Made by a program: the position numbers and the translations under genes. From JAFANK01 sp036741695 (GTDB taxonomy: Bacteria; Vulcanimicrobiota; Vulcanimicrobiia; Eremiobacterales; Eremiobacteraceae), in the NCBI GenBank assembly GCA_036741695.1, contig DAINRU010000058.1, forward strand, positions 1-5,008: a DNA stretch of 5,008 nucleotides, read 5' to 3'. This document shows, piece after piece, positions 1 to 5,008 of this stretch (position 1 is its first letter; each line of letters starts with the position of its first letter). The notes below the pieces were generated by a model, which worked only from the letters and a program-made list of their open reading frames with translations, was not told the origin of the DNA and searched no databases.

Positions 1-848
1 TCGTCGAGGATGAGCAGCGCGCCGAACTCGTCGCACAGCTTGCGCACGCCGGGCAGGTAGTCGTCGTCGGGGATGTTGACGCCGCCTTCGCCCTGGATCG
101 GCTCGAGGATGACAGCGCCGACGTCCTCGCCGACCGTTTTCAGCGTCTGCATGCGCCAGCGCAGCGCGGCGAGATCGCTGAACGGCACGTGTTCGATGTT
201 GGGCAGCATGGGGCCGAACGGGCGGCGGAACTCGCCTTTGGCGCTCAGTGAGAGCGCGCCCATGCTCTTGCCGTGGAAGCCCTTGGTGGCTGCGACGATC
301 GTCTGTTTGGCAGGATTGAAAGCTCTCGCGAGCTTGAGCGCGGCTTCGATGGTCTCGGTGCCGCTGTTGCAGAAGAACGCGTACTCGAGATCGCCCGGGG
401 TGAGCATGGCCAGCGCCTTGGCGAGCATGGCACGCAGCGGGTCGAGCAGATCCTGGCTGTGCAACGCCTGGCGCTTGAGCTGGTCGGTGACCGCTTTGAC
501 CACCTTGGGATGCCGGTGCCCGACGTTGAAGATGCCGAAGCCGCCCAGACAATCGATGTACTCTTTGCCGGTGACGTCACGATACGCGTTGGGGCCGGCG
601 TCCGACCACTCGACCGCCGCTGCCGCATGCTCCACCGACGTCGCCTTGCGGTACTCGAGGAAGCCCGGATTGACGTGATCGCGGAAACCGTTGACGGTCT
701 CCTCGGTGACCCACGCGACGTCGTCGGGCGTGATCTCCGGCTTGGCGATGAGATCGAGGACGCGTTGCGTGTACTCAAACGTCTCGGCGTCTGGGCTCTT
801 GCCGTGAGTATTCTTGTCGACCTTGTCTTGCCTATCGATGATCTGCAT
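1..848 (-). CDS. patA: Putrescine aminotransferase, N-terminal part (3' end beyond the window)
   Basis: This class III, PLP-dependent aminotransferase moves the amino group of putrescine to 2-oxoglutarate, giving 4-aminobutanal, in the cytoplasm. Only the first 282 residues are present; the gene runs off the left edge. Translation follows E. coli YgjG/PatA closely: HVNPGFLEYRK (59-68), EYIDCLGGFGIFNVGH (96-111), LHSQDLLDPLRAMLAK (129-144), the PLP-phosphate loop NSGTE (161-165), GFHGKS (190-195), EPIQGEGG (249-256) and LCDEFGALLILD (271-282), ending at the conserved PLP-nitrogen Asp. The catalytic Lys lies beyond the edge. The roughly 50-residue N-terminal extension before the conserved core is typical of PatA and absent from GabT-type enzymes. 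The ATG has only a weak ribosome site (AGAAAG, 4 nt upstream). It begins 20 bp after the gabT stop on the same strand, so cotranscription is likely. Ornithine aminotransferase is a less likely alternative because the PatA-specific blocks match so well. Confidence 0.93.
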   Translation of the reverse strand, partial: MQIIDRQDKVDKNTHGKSPDAETFEYTQRVLDLIAKPEITPDDVAWVTEETVNGFRDHVNPGFLEYRKATSVEHAAAAVEWSDAGPNAYRDVTGKEYIDCLGGFGIFNVGHRHPKVVKAVTDQLKRQALHSQDLLDPLRAMLAKALAMLTPGDLEYAFFCNSGTETIEAALKLARAFNPAKQTIVAATKGFHGKSMGALSLSAKGEFRRPFGPMLPNIEHVPFSDLAALRWRMQTLKTVGEDVGAVILEPIQGEGGVNIPDDDYLPGVRKLCDEFGALLILD

Positions 849-868
849 GATGCTTTCTATAGATGGCG

Positions 869-2158
869 TTATGAGCGGAGGATCGCGTCGCAGGATTCCG
901 CGAGTCTGTGCAGCGCCGTGTCGAGGTCCGCATCGCTGATGACGAGCGGCACGAGGACGCGGATGATGTTGCGTTTGGCGCCCGCCCCAAGCAGCAGCAA
1001 GCCCCGCGCGCGAGCCTCCTCGATGATCTTCTGCACGTAGGCCTGACCCGTGCTCTTCTCGTCGTCGACGAACTCGAACGCCATCATGGCCCCGCGGCCG
1101 CGCACGTCCCCGATCTGGCGATGGCGGCGTTTGAGTTCGAGCAGCGCGTGCTCGACCTTATGGCCGATCGCGTCGGCGCGCGCCAGCAGGTGCTCTTCTT
1201 CCATGACGTCGAGCACGGCGAGCGCGGCTGCACAGGCGACTGGGTTGCCGCCGTACGTCCCGCCCAAGCCGCCGGCAGTCGGCGCGTCCATGATCTCTGC
1301 CTTGCCGATGACGCCCGCCAGCGGCAGGCCGTCAGCGATGCTCTTCGCGATCGTGATGAGATCCGGCTCGACGCCCGCATGCTCGATCGCGAACATCTTG
1401 CCCGTGCGGCCGAAGCCGGATTGGATCTCATCGGCGATGAGCACGATGCCGTGCTCGTCCGCGATCGCGCGCAGCGCCTTGAGGTATTCCGCAGGCGCTG
1501 GGACGAAGCCACCCTCGCCGAGCACCGGCTCGATGATGATGGCCGCTACCCGGTTCGGCGCGATCTCCGATTCGAAGAGTTCGTGCAGCGCATCGAGCGC
1601 TTTCTTCGTCGTCCACCCGTGGAACTCGTAGGGATAAGGCGCATGGTAGACTTCGCTGCAGAACGGCCCGAAGTTCTGCTTGTACGGACTGCTCTTGCCG
1701 GTCATGGACAGCGCGAGCATCGTCCGTCCGTGGAACCCATGATGGAAGGCGATGACGCCGGCGCGGCCGGTGTGCATGCGCGCGATCTTCACCGCGTTCT
1801 CGGTCGCCTCGGCGCCGGTCGTGACGAGCAACGTCTTCTTCTTGCTCGGCCCGGGTGCGAGGCGGTTGAGCGCCTGGGCGAGCTTCACATAGCCCTCGTA
1901 CATGGCGACTTGGAAGCACGTGTGGGTGAAGCGGCCGAGCTGTTCGGCCACGGCCGAGAGCACTTTGGGATGGGAGTGGCCGACGTTGAGCACGCCGATG
2001 CCGCCCACGAAGTCGATGTACTCCTTGCCGTCGATGTCCCACAGCTTGGCGCCGTGCGCGCGCTCGGTGAAGATCGGGTGCGTGTTGCCGACGCCACGGA
2101 CGATTTCGGACGCGCGTAACTCGAGCAACTCTTTAGTGCGAGAAGCCGCGATCGCCAC
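869..2158 (-). CDS. gabT: 4-aminobutyrate (GABA) aminotransferase
   Basis: This complete 429-residue class III aminotransferase converts GABA and 2-oxoglutarate to succinic semialdehyde and glutamate. It aligns with E. coli GabT along its whole length with an offset of about four residues. Visible active-site residues include Ile54, TTGAEATEN (113-121, PLP-phosphate loop), Arg145 in GFHGRT (141-146), Glu215 in EPVLGEGG (210-217), Asp243 in IADEIQSG (241-248), the PLP-binding Lys272 in IAKSIADGLPLAG (270-282), Thr301 in GLGGTYGGNP (297-306) and Arg400 before VLVPL. E. coli Val241 is Ile245 here, a conservative change near the cofactor. The start is GTG, supported by a good ribosome site and by the N-terminal alignment (RASEIVRGVGNTHPIF). 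The stop is TAA. It is the first gene of a probable gabT-patA operon and is divergent from a PucR-type regulator. Related 5-aminovalerate aminotransferases (GabT/DavT) cannot be told apart by sequence, so that substrate remains possible. Confidence 0.95.
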   Translation of the reverse strand: MAIAASRTKELLELRASEIVRGVGNTHPIFTERAHGAKLWDIDGKEYIDFVGGIGVLNVGHSHPKVLSAVAEQLGRFTHTCFQVAMYEGYVKLAQALNRLAPGPSKKKTLLVTTGAEATENAVKIARMHTGRAGVIAFHHGFHGRTMLALSMTGKSSPYKQNFGPFCSEVYHAPYPYEFHGWTTKKALDALHELFESEIAPNRVAAIIIEPVLGEGGFVPAPAEYLKALRAIADEHGIVLIADEIQSGFGRTGKMFAIEHAGVEPDLITIAKSIADGLPLAGVIGKAEIMDAPTAGGLGGTYGGNPVACAAALAVLDVMEEEHLLARADAIGHKVEHALLELKRRHRQIGDVRGRGAMMAFEFVDDEKSTGQAYVQKIIEEARARGLLLLGAGAKRNIIRVLVPLVISDADLDTALHRLAESCDAILRS

Positions 2159-2162
2159 GGTT

Positions 2163-2175
2163 ACCTTAGTCCTTT
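2163..2175 (-). promoter_or_regulatory. Ribosome binding site of gabT (supports a GTG start)
   Basis: On the minus strand TAAGG lies 5 nt before the GTG at 2158, with a second purine run, AAAGGA, 11 nt before it. No in-frame ATG lies nearby, and GTG here gives an N-terminus that aligns with E. coli GabT, so this site fixes the start. Confidence 0.65.
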
Positions 2176-2202
2176 CAGGCCTTGGGGTCTTCCAGAGTTC
2201 AT

Positions 2203-2229
2203 GGGGCGGCGCGAGTGCATCTGCGCCCC
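2203..2229 (-). other. GC-rich hairpin in the gabT leader
   Basis: GGGGCG and CGCCCC form a perfect 6-bp stem (2203-2208 with 2224-2229) around a 15-nt loop; a slightly offset GGCGC/GCGCC pairing is an alternative. If gabT starts about 7 nt after the predicted -10, this hairpin would sit at the extreme 5' end of the mRNA, where it could stabilise the transcript. No T-run follows, so it is not a standard terminator. The sequence is GC-rich, so chance pairing is possible. Confidence 0.3.
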
Positions 2230-2238
2230 TCTATCAAT

Positions 2239-2270
2239 AGTGTACCCGGTCATAGAGGCAAAGGCTATGT
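2239..2270 (-). promoter_or_regulatory. Candidate gabT-patA promoter
   Basis: Read on the minus strand, the box begins ACATAGCCTT and ends GGGTACACT. TAGCCT (2267-2262) and TACACT (2244-2239) are 17 bp apart, the ideal spacing for a -35/-10 pair. TACACT keeps the T, A and final T of TATAAT; the -35 is a poor match to TTGACA. The main support is that the same layout occurs before the TonB receptor gene (3983-4014): 20 of 32 positions are identical, concentrated in the two hexamers. Transcription would start near 2232, leaving a leader of about 74 nt. It is inferred from sequence alone. Confidence 0.42.
2251..2269. repeat. Inverted repeat CATAG-N9-CTATG, possible operator
   Basis: CATAG (2251-2255) and CTATG (2265-2269) are perfect 5-bp arms with centres 14 bp apart. 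The repeat covers the candidate gabT -35 and part of the spacer, a place where a bound dimer could affect transcription. It lies in the divergent region that a neighbouring PucR-type regulator would be expected to bind. Short arms make chance occurrence quite possible. Confidence 0.25.
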
Positions 2271-2361
2271 GAGCGGCATACAAAAATCGCACGATGTTTC
2301 ATATGTCAGCACGAAGATCTTGCAGGATATTCGCCCTGCGGCCCAAGGGCTGCGAGCGTTC

Positions 2362-3960
2362 ATGAGGATACGGGACGCGCTACGGCTCGAGTCGCTGCGT
2401 TCGGCCACAGTCGTCGCAGGCCAGGCCGGCCTCGACAGGGACGTGCAGTGGGCTCACGTCATCGATATGCCGGATCCAGCACCCTGGGTGCGCCCGGGTC
2501 AGCTCTTGCTCACCACGGGGTTTGCGTGGCCGACCCAAGAGCGCGAGGTCCGCGAGCTCGTCAGGCTGCTGCGCGAGCGTGGGCTCGTCGCCGTCGGGCT
2601 GGCCGTTCCTGGATATCTGAAGCGGTTCTCCGACCCCGCTCGCGAGGAGGCCGACCGCCTCGATCTGCCGCTCATCGAAATTCCGTTCGACGTGCCCTTC
2701 GCGCAGATCACCGAAGAGCTCCACCGCACGATCCTCGCCGAGCAATACAAGATCGTCGAGCGCTCTGACCAGATCCATCACGAGCTCACCAAGGCCGCCG
2801 CCGAGGGCAGCAATCTCGCCGATCTTGCCCGCACGCTCGGCCGGCTGCTCGAGCGCTCCGTCACCTTTGAAGATCCAGACGGCAAGCTGCTCGCGTCCTA
2901 CGAGACCGGCATCCATGAAGATAACGTCCGCCGCCAGACCCTCGCCGATGCGCAAAGCCCCGCGGCCATGCAAGAAGCGCTCGCATCGTCGGGGTTGCTC
3001 GAGGAGATCCGCGCGAGCGTCGGACCGGTGCGGGTGCCCGCCATGCCGGAGATCGGGCTTGCGCCGCGTGTCGTCTGTCCGATCCGTCTCGGCGCGGAGC
3101 TCGTCGGGCTCGTCTGGATCATCGAAGGGGACGTCAAGCTCACCGAGCTGGACTTCCGCGCTGCCGAGCACGCCGCGCTCGTGGCGGCCGTGCACGTTGC
3201 CCACCAGCGCGAGCTCGCCACGACCGAAGCGCGCCTCGGCTATGCGTCGTTTCTCTCGCTGCTCGAAGCCGAAGGCGATGACCCGCAAGCCATCGAGCGC
3301 GCCCGCCTTTTGGGCTTCGAACTCGACGGTCGCCATCGCGTCGGCATCTGCGTCATCGCAGAACCTCTGCCCTTGACGCGCGACGGCTTTCTCCATCGCG
3401 AACGCGTGGCGGGCAAGCTGGCGGGAGCTTTGCGGGCTGCGGGCAAGCAGCCGCTGCTGACCGCCTCGCTCAACTACGTCACCTTCTTGCTGCCCTCGGG
3501 CGTTGACCCAGAGCGCTTATGGAACGACGTCGGCGACGAAGGCGTCGTCATGGTGCTCGGCCGGTCGCACGCGGGGACGCAAGGCGCGCGGCGCAGCTAT
3601 CGCGAGGCCCAGAGCCTGCTCACCTATTCCGACGGTGCACGCGTGCGCCGCTTCGAGGATGCCCTCGTTCCCAGGGTGCTCATGGGAGACATGGGAGCGC
3701 ACGAGGCGTTCATCGAGCATATGCTCGGCGGCTTGCGATCGCGCAAGGACGGCAGTGCGCTCGAGGACGTGGTCCTGGCCCTTGCGCGGCACGGGTTCAA
3801 CCTCAAAGTCACGTCGGAGTCGCTCGGCATCCACCTCAACACGCTCCGCTACCGTTTGGGCAAAGCACTCGAGGCGCTGCACCTCGACCTCGACAATCCC
3901 GAAACTCGATTTCAGCTCCAGCTGGCCGCCAGAATTTTGGACTTTTCTTCTAAAAACTGA
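2362..3960 (+). CDS. PucR-family transcriptional regulator, probable regulator of the divergent gabT-patA operon
   Basis: This is a 532-residue cytoplasmic DNA-binding protein with the usual PucR-family order. Residues about 4-122 form the PucR N-terminal domain (MRIRDAL, WAHVIDMPDPAPWVRPGQLLLTTG, DLPLIEIPFDVPF). Residues about 155-285 are a GAF-like sensor region (SVTFEDPDGKLLASY, PIRLGAELVGLVWI). Residues about 310-430 resemble the CdaR GGDEF-like domain (VMVLGRSHAGTQGARRSYREAQ). Residues about 467-525 are the C-terminal PucR helix-turn-helix (LARHGFNLKVTSESL, GIHLNTLRYRLGKALEAL, DNPETRFQLQLAARIL). The ATG at 2362 is chosen because the conserved domain begins immediately after it. The frame stays open upstream to an ATG at 2182, and a GTG at 2269 has a better-placed purine run (AAAGG, 4 nt) than the ATG (AAGGG, 12 nt), so a 563-residue form is possible. 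Divergence from gabT suggests control of putrescine/GABA catabolism; the effector is inferred, not visible. PucR proteins also regulate purine and amino-acid genes. Confidence 0.9.
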   Translation: MRIRDALRLESLRSATVVAGQAGLDRDVQWAHVIDMPDPAPWVRPGQLLLTTGFAWPTQEREVRELVRLLRERGLVAVGLAVPGYLKRFSDPAREEADRLDLPLIEIPFDVPFAQITEELHRTILAEQYKIVERSDQIHHELTKAAAEGSNLADLARTLGRLLERSVTFEDPDGKLLASYETGIHEDNVRRQTLADAQSPAAMQEALASSGLLEEIRASVGPVRVPAMPEIGLAPRVVCPIRLGAELVGLVWIIEGDVKLTELDFRAAEHAALVAAVHVAHQRELATTEARLGYASFLSLLEAEGDDPQAIERARLLGFELDGRHRVGICVIAEPLPLTRDGFLHRERVAGKLAGALRAAGKQPLLTASLNYVTFLLPSGVDPERLWNDVGDEGVVMVLGRSHAGTQGARRSYREAQSLLTYSDGARVRRFEDALVPRVLMGDMGAHEAFIEHMLGGLRSRKDGSALEDVVLALARHGFNLKVTSESLGIHLNTLRYRLGKALEALHLDLDNPETRFQLQLAARILDFSSKN

Positions 3961-3982
3961 CAGGTAAATTGGGCTCCGGATA

Positions 3983-4014
3983 ACATAGTCTTAACCGCAC
4001 GTTAAGAGTACACT
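3983..4014 (+). promoter_or_regulatory. Candidate promoter of the TonB-dependent receptor gene
   Basis: The box begins ACATAGTCTT and ends GAGTACACT. TAGTCT (3986-3991) and TACACT (4009-4014) are 17 bp apart, the same arrangement as in the candidate gabT promoter on the other strand. Transcription would start near 4021, giving a leader of about 71 nt. A competing reading is CTGACA (3957-3962) and TAACAT (3981-3986) with an 18-bp spacer, which is closer to the sigma-70 -35 consensus and would start transcription inside the inverted repeat at 3989-4007. The sequence alone does not decide between them. Confidence 0.42.
3989..4007. repeat. 19-bp inverted repeat, possible operator
   Basis: TCTTAAC and GTTAAGA are perfect 7-bp arms around CGCAC. 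The repeat is AT-rich within a GC-rich genome and lies almost exactly between the proposed -35 and -10 hexamers, a classic position for a repressor site. No T-run follows it, so it is not a terminator for the upstream regulator gene. The binding protein is unknown. Confidence 0.45.
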
Positions 4015-4028
4015 GGTCGTGGGAGAAA

Positions 4029-4055
4029 GACGGGGCGCCATACGGGCGCGCCGTC
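4029..4055 (+). other. GC-rich hairpin in the receptor leader
   Basis: GAC plus GGCGC on the left pairs with GCGCC plus GTC on the right, with a GG bulge at 4032-4033 and a 9-nt loop, for eight pairs in total. It would begin about 8 nt after the predicted transcription start and ends 23 nt before the ribosome site. No T-run follows, so it is not an intrinsic terminator. It could stabilise the 5' end or may be chance pairing in GC-rich DNA. Confidence 0.3.
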
Positions 4056-4078
4056 GTCTGCGTTGCTCGTAAGCCGTG

Positions 4079-4083
4079 AGGAG
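4079..4083 (+). promoter_or_regulatory. Ribosome binding site of the TonB receptor (supports a GTG start)
   Basis: A full AGGAG lies 8 nt before the GTG at 4092. The overlapping ATG at 4084 is only 0 nt from this site and opens a frame that stops after eight codons (TAG at 4108), so it is not the start. The next in-frame ATG, at 4143, would remove most of the signal peptide. Confidence 0.8.
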
Positions 4084-4091
4084 ATGAGCCT

Positions 4092-5008
4092 GTGGCATTT
4101 CGAAACATAGCGCTATCGGCATTTGTCAGCGCGCTTGCCATCATGTGCGCCCTTCCCGGTGCTGCAGGCACGACAGGCGGTCTGCACGGACGCGTCACCG
4201 ACGTCGAGTCCGGCGCGCCCATCGCCGGAGCTTCGGTCACCGTGACCTCGCCCGAGCAGGCGGCCACCGAGATCTCATCGTCGAGCGGTTCCTACAGCTT
4301 CCTCTCGCTGGCCCCGGACACATACACCCTCACGGCCAAAAAAGACGGCTATAACCTCGAGCAGATCCCGGGCATCACGATCATCACCGATCAGGTCCGT
4401 TCGGTCGACGTGCGCATGCAAAAGGCGACCAAGACGATCGGCCGAGTGGCGATCCGCGGGAGCGCCGGCCTCGTGCGCTCGGGCGTGGTGAGCGACGTCT
4501 ACTCGATCAACGCGACCACCCAGAAAGCGGCCGCACCGCTCGCCGGCGCAGGCTCGCTCAACCAGGCGTATGGCGCCATCGCGACGGCGCCGGGCGTGAA
4601 CTACGATCAAGGCCAGCAGGGCTGGTATCAGAACATCTACATCCGCGGCGGCGACATCGATCAAGTGGCGTACGAGTTCGACGGAGTTCCCGTCATCCGC
4701 GAGTCGGACCAAGGGGCGGTGACGACGCTGACCAACCTCGGACAGGCCGAGGTGCAGGTCTACGCGGGCGGCACGCCGGCCTCAGCCGACGCGCCGGGCC
4801 TGGCCGGATACATCAACCAAGTCGTCAAGTCCGGTACCTATCCGGGCTATGCGAACTTCGCGGTCGGTATCGGCGGCCCAGCGCTGTACAACAAGACCAT
4901 GATCGAGGCGGGCGGGGCGACGCCTGACCGCAACTTCACCTATTACGTCGGGACCCAATACGTCACCCAGGACAACCGCTTCGGCGATCAGTTCAACGGC
5001 GCGAGCAA
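4092..5008 (+). CDS. TonB-dependent outer-membrane receptor with carboxypeptidase-like N-terminal domain (3' end beyond the window)
   Basis: The first 305 residues of a probable outer-membrane transporter are present. A signal peptide is clear: MAFRN, a hydrophobic stretch at about 6-23, then a small-residue cleavage region near PGAAG (22-26). Residues about 28-110 form a carboxypeptidase regulatory-like beta-sandwich (GGLHGRVTDVESGAPIAGA, GSYSFLSLAPDTYTL, VDVRMQK). Residues about 145-250 match a TonB plug (AYGAIATAPGVN, NIYIRGGDIDQVAYEFDGVPV, QAEVQVYAGGTPA, GLAGYINQVVKSGT). The barrel would begin near 250 and is mostly missing. I recognise no TonB box with confidence. Such proteins import large or scarce substrates using TonB energy; the substrate here is unknown. 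The start is GTG. The gene follows the PucR-type regulator after 131 bp on the same strand and has its own candidate promoter. A role in polyamine uptake is only a guess from position. Confidence 0.9.
   Translation, partial: MAFRNIALSAFVSALAIMCALPGAAGTTGGLHGRVTDVESGAPIAGASVTVTSPEQAATEISSSSGSYSFLSLAPDTYTLTAKKDGYNLEQIPGITIITDQVRSVDVRMQKATKTIGRVAIRGSAGLVRSGVVSDVYSINATTQKAAAPLAGAGSLNQAYGAIATAPGVNYDQGQQGWYQNIYIRGGDIDQVAYEFDGVPVIRESDQGAVTTLTNLGQAEVQVYAGGTPASADAPGLAGYINQVVKSGTYPGYANFAVGIGGPALYNKTMIEAGGATPDRNFTYYVGTQYVTQDNRFGDQFNGAS

Noticed and set aside
73..1040. Open frames on the plus strand opposite patA (for example 73-678 and 273-1040)
   Set aside because: The minus-strand frame from 848 encodes convincing PatA sequence throughout, and one of these frames runs across the patA/gabT junction without any homology.
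908..2119. A 403-codon open frame on the plus strand opposite gabT
   Set aside because: It is antisense to a gene with a full set of GabT active-site motifs. Its translation is rich in Arg, Asp, Glu and Ala with no recognisable domain, as expected of an open antisense frame in GC-rich DNA.
2380..3396. A 338-codon open frame on the minus strand opposite the regulator gene
   Set aside because: It is an antisense shadow of the PucR-type gene, with low-complexity composition and no motif.
3957..3986. A sigma-70-like promoter, CTGACA-N18-TAACAT, overlapping the regulator stop codon
   Set aside because: Not excluded, but ranked below the box at 3983-4014 because its spacer is longer than ideal, its -10 matches only four of six bases, and it lacks a counterpart before gabT.
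3961..4091. An intrinsic terminator after the regulator gene
   Set aside because: Neither the 3989-4007 repeat nor the 4029-4055 hairpin is followed by a T-run, so no intrinsic terminator can be supported.
4107..4116. A perfect 10-bp palindrome, ATAGCGCTAT
   Set aside because: It lies inside the signal-peptide coding sequence, downstream of the start codon, and is short enough to be chance.
4145..4354. A 69-codon plus-strand frame and minus-strand frames at 3950-4267 and 4275-4712 over the receptor gene
   Set aside because: The GTG-initiated frame from 4092 encodes a signal peptide, a carboxypeptidase-like domain and a TonB plug; the others are out of frame or antisense.

Overview
The window reads as a high-GC chromosomal segment from a diderm bacterium. 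It holds two genes on the minus strand (left) and two on the plus strand (right), arranged back to back around one shared control region. The outer membrane is inferred from a TonB-dependent receptor at the right edge. A PucR-type regulator (common in Actinobacteria, Firmicutes and Chloroflexi) next to a TonB receptor with a carboxypeptidase-like N-terminal domain suggests a less studied diderm lineage such as Eremiobacterota/Vulcanimicrobiota or Acidobacteriota. That placement is an impression from the protein sequences and has not been tested. No RNA genes, insertion sequences, CRISPR arrays, integration sites or phage genes are visible.

Layout. From the left edge to 848 (minus) is the N-terminal part of a putrescine aminotransferase (patA, called ygjG in E. 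coli), cut off by the window edge. It follows a complete GABA aminotransferase (gabT, 869-2158 minus) after a 20-bp gap, so the two probably form an operon, gabT first. A 203-bp divergent control region (2159-2361) separates gabT from a complete PucR-family transcriptional regulator (2362-3960 plus). A 131-bp intergenic region then leads to a TonB-dependent receptor (4092 to beyond the right edge). It starts at GTG, has a clear signal peptide and is missing its barrel because the window ends.

How the genes fit together. PatA converts putrescine to 4-aminobutanal, and GabT converts GABA to succinic semialdehyde, so the pair covers the two transamination steps of putrescine-to-succinate catabolism. 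The aldehyde dehydrogenases that should act between and after these steps are not in the window; they may lie to the left or elsewhere. The divergent PucR-type protein is the obvious candidate regulator, since PucR-type regulators are known to control GABA use in other bacteria (GabR of Corynebacterium glutamicum). Whether the receptor belongs to the same system is open.

The least expected signal is non-coding. The gabT leader (minus strand) and the receptor leader (plus strand) share a bipartite motif, ACATAGyCTT followed at identical spacing by GTACACT. Its two hexamers, TAGyCT and TACACT, sit 17 bp apart like a -35/-10 pair. In each case an inverted repeat overlaps the promoter core and a GC-rich hairpin follows shortly downstream.
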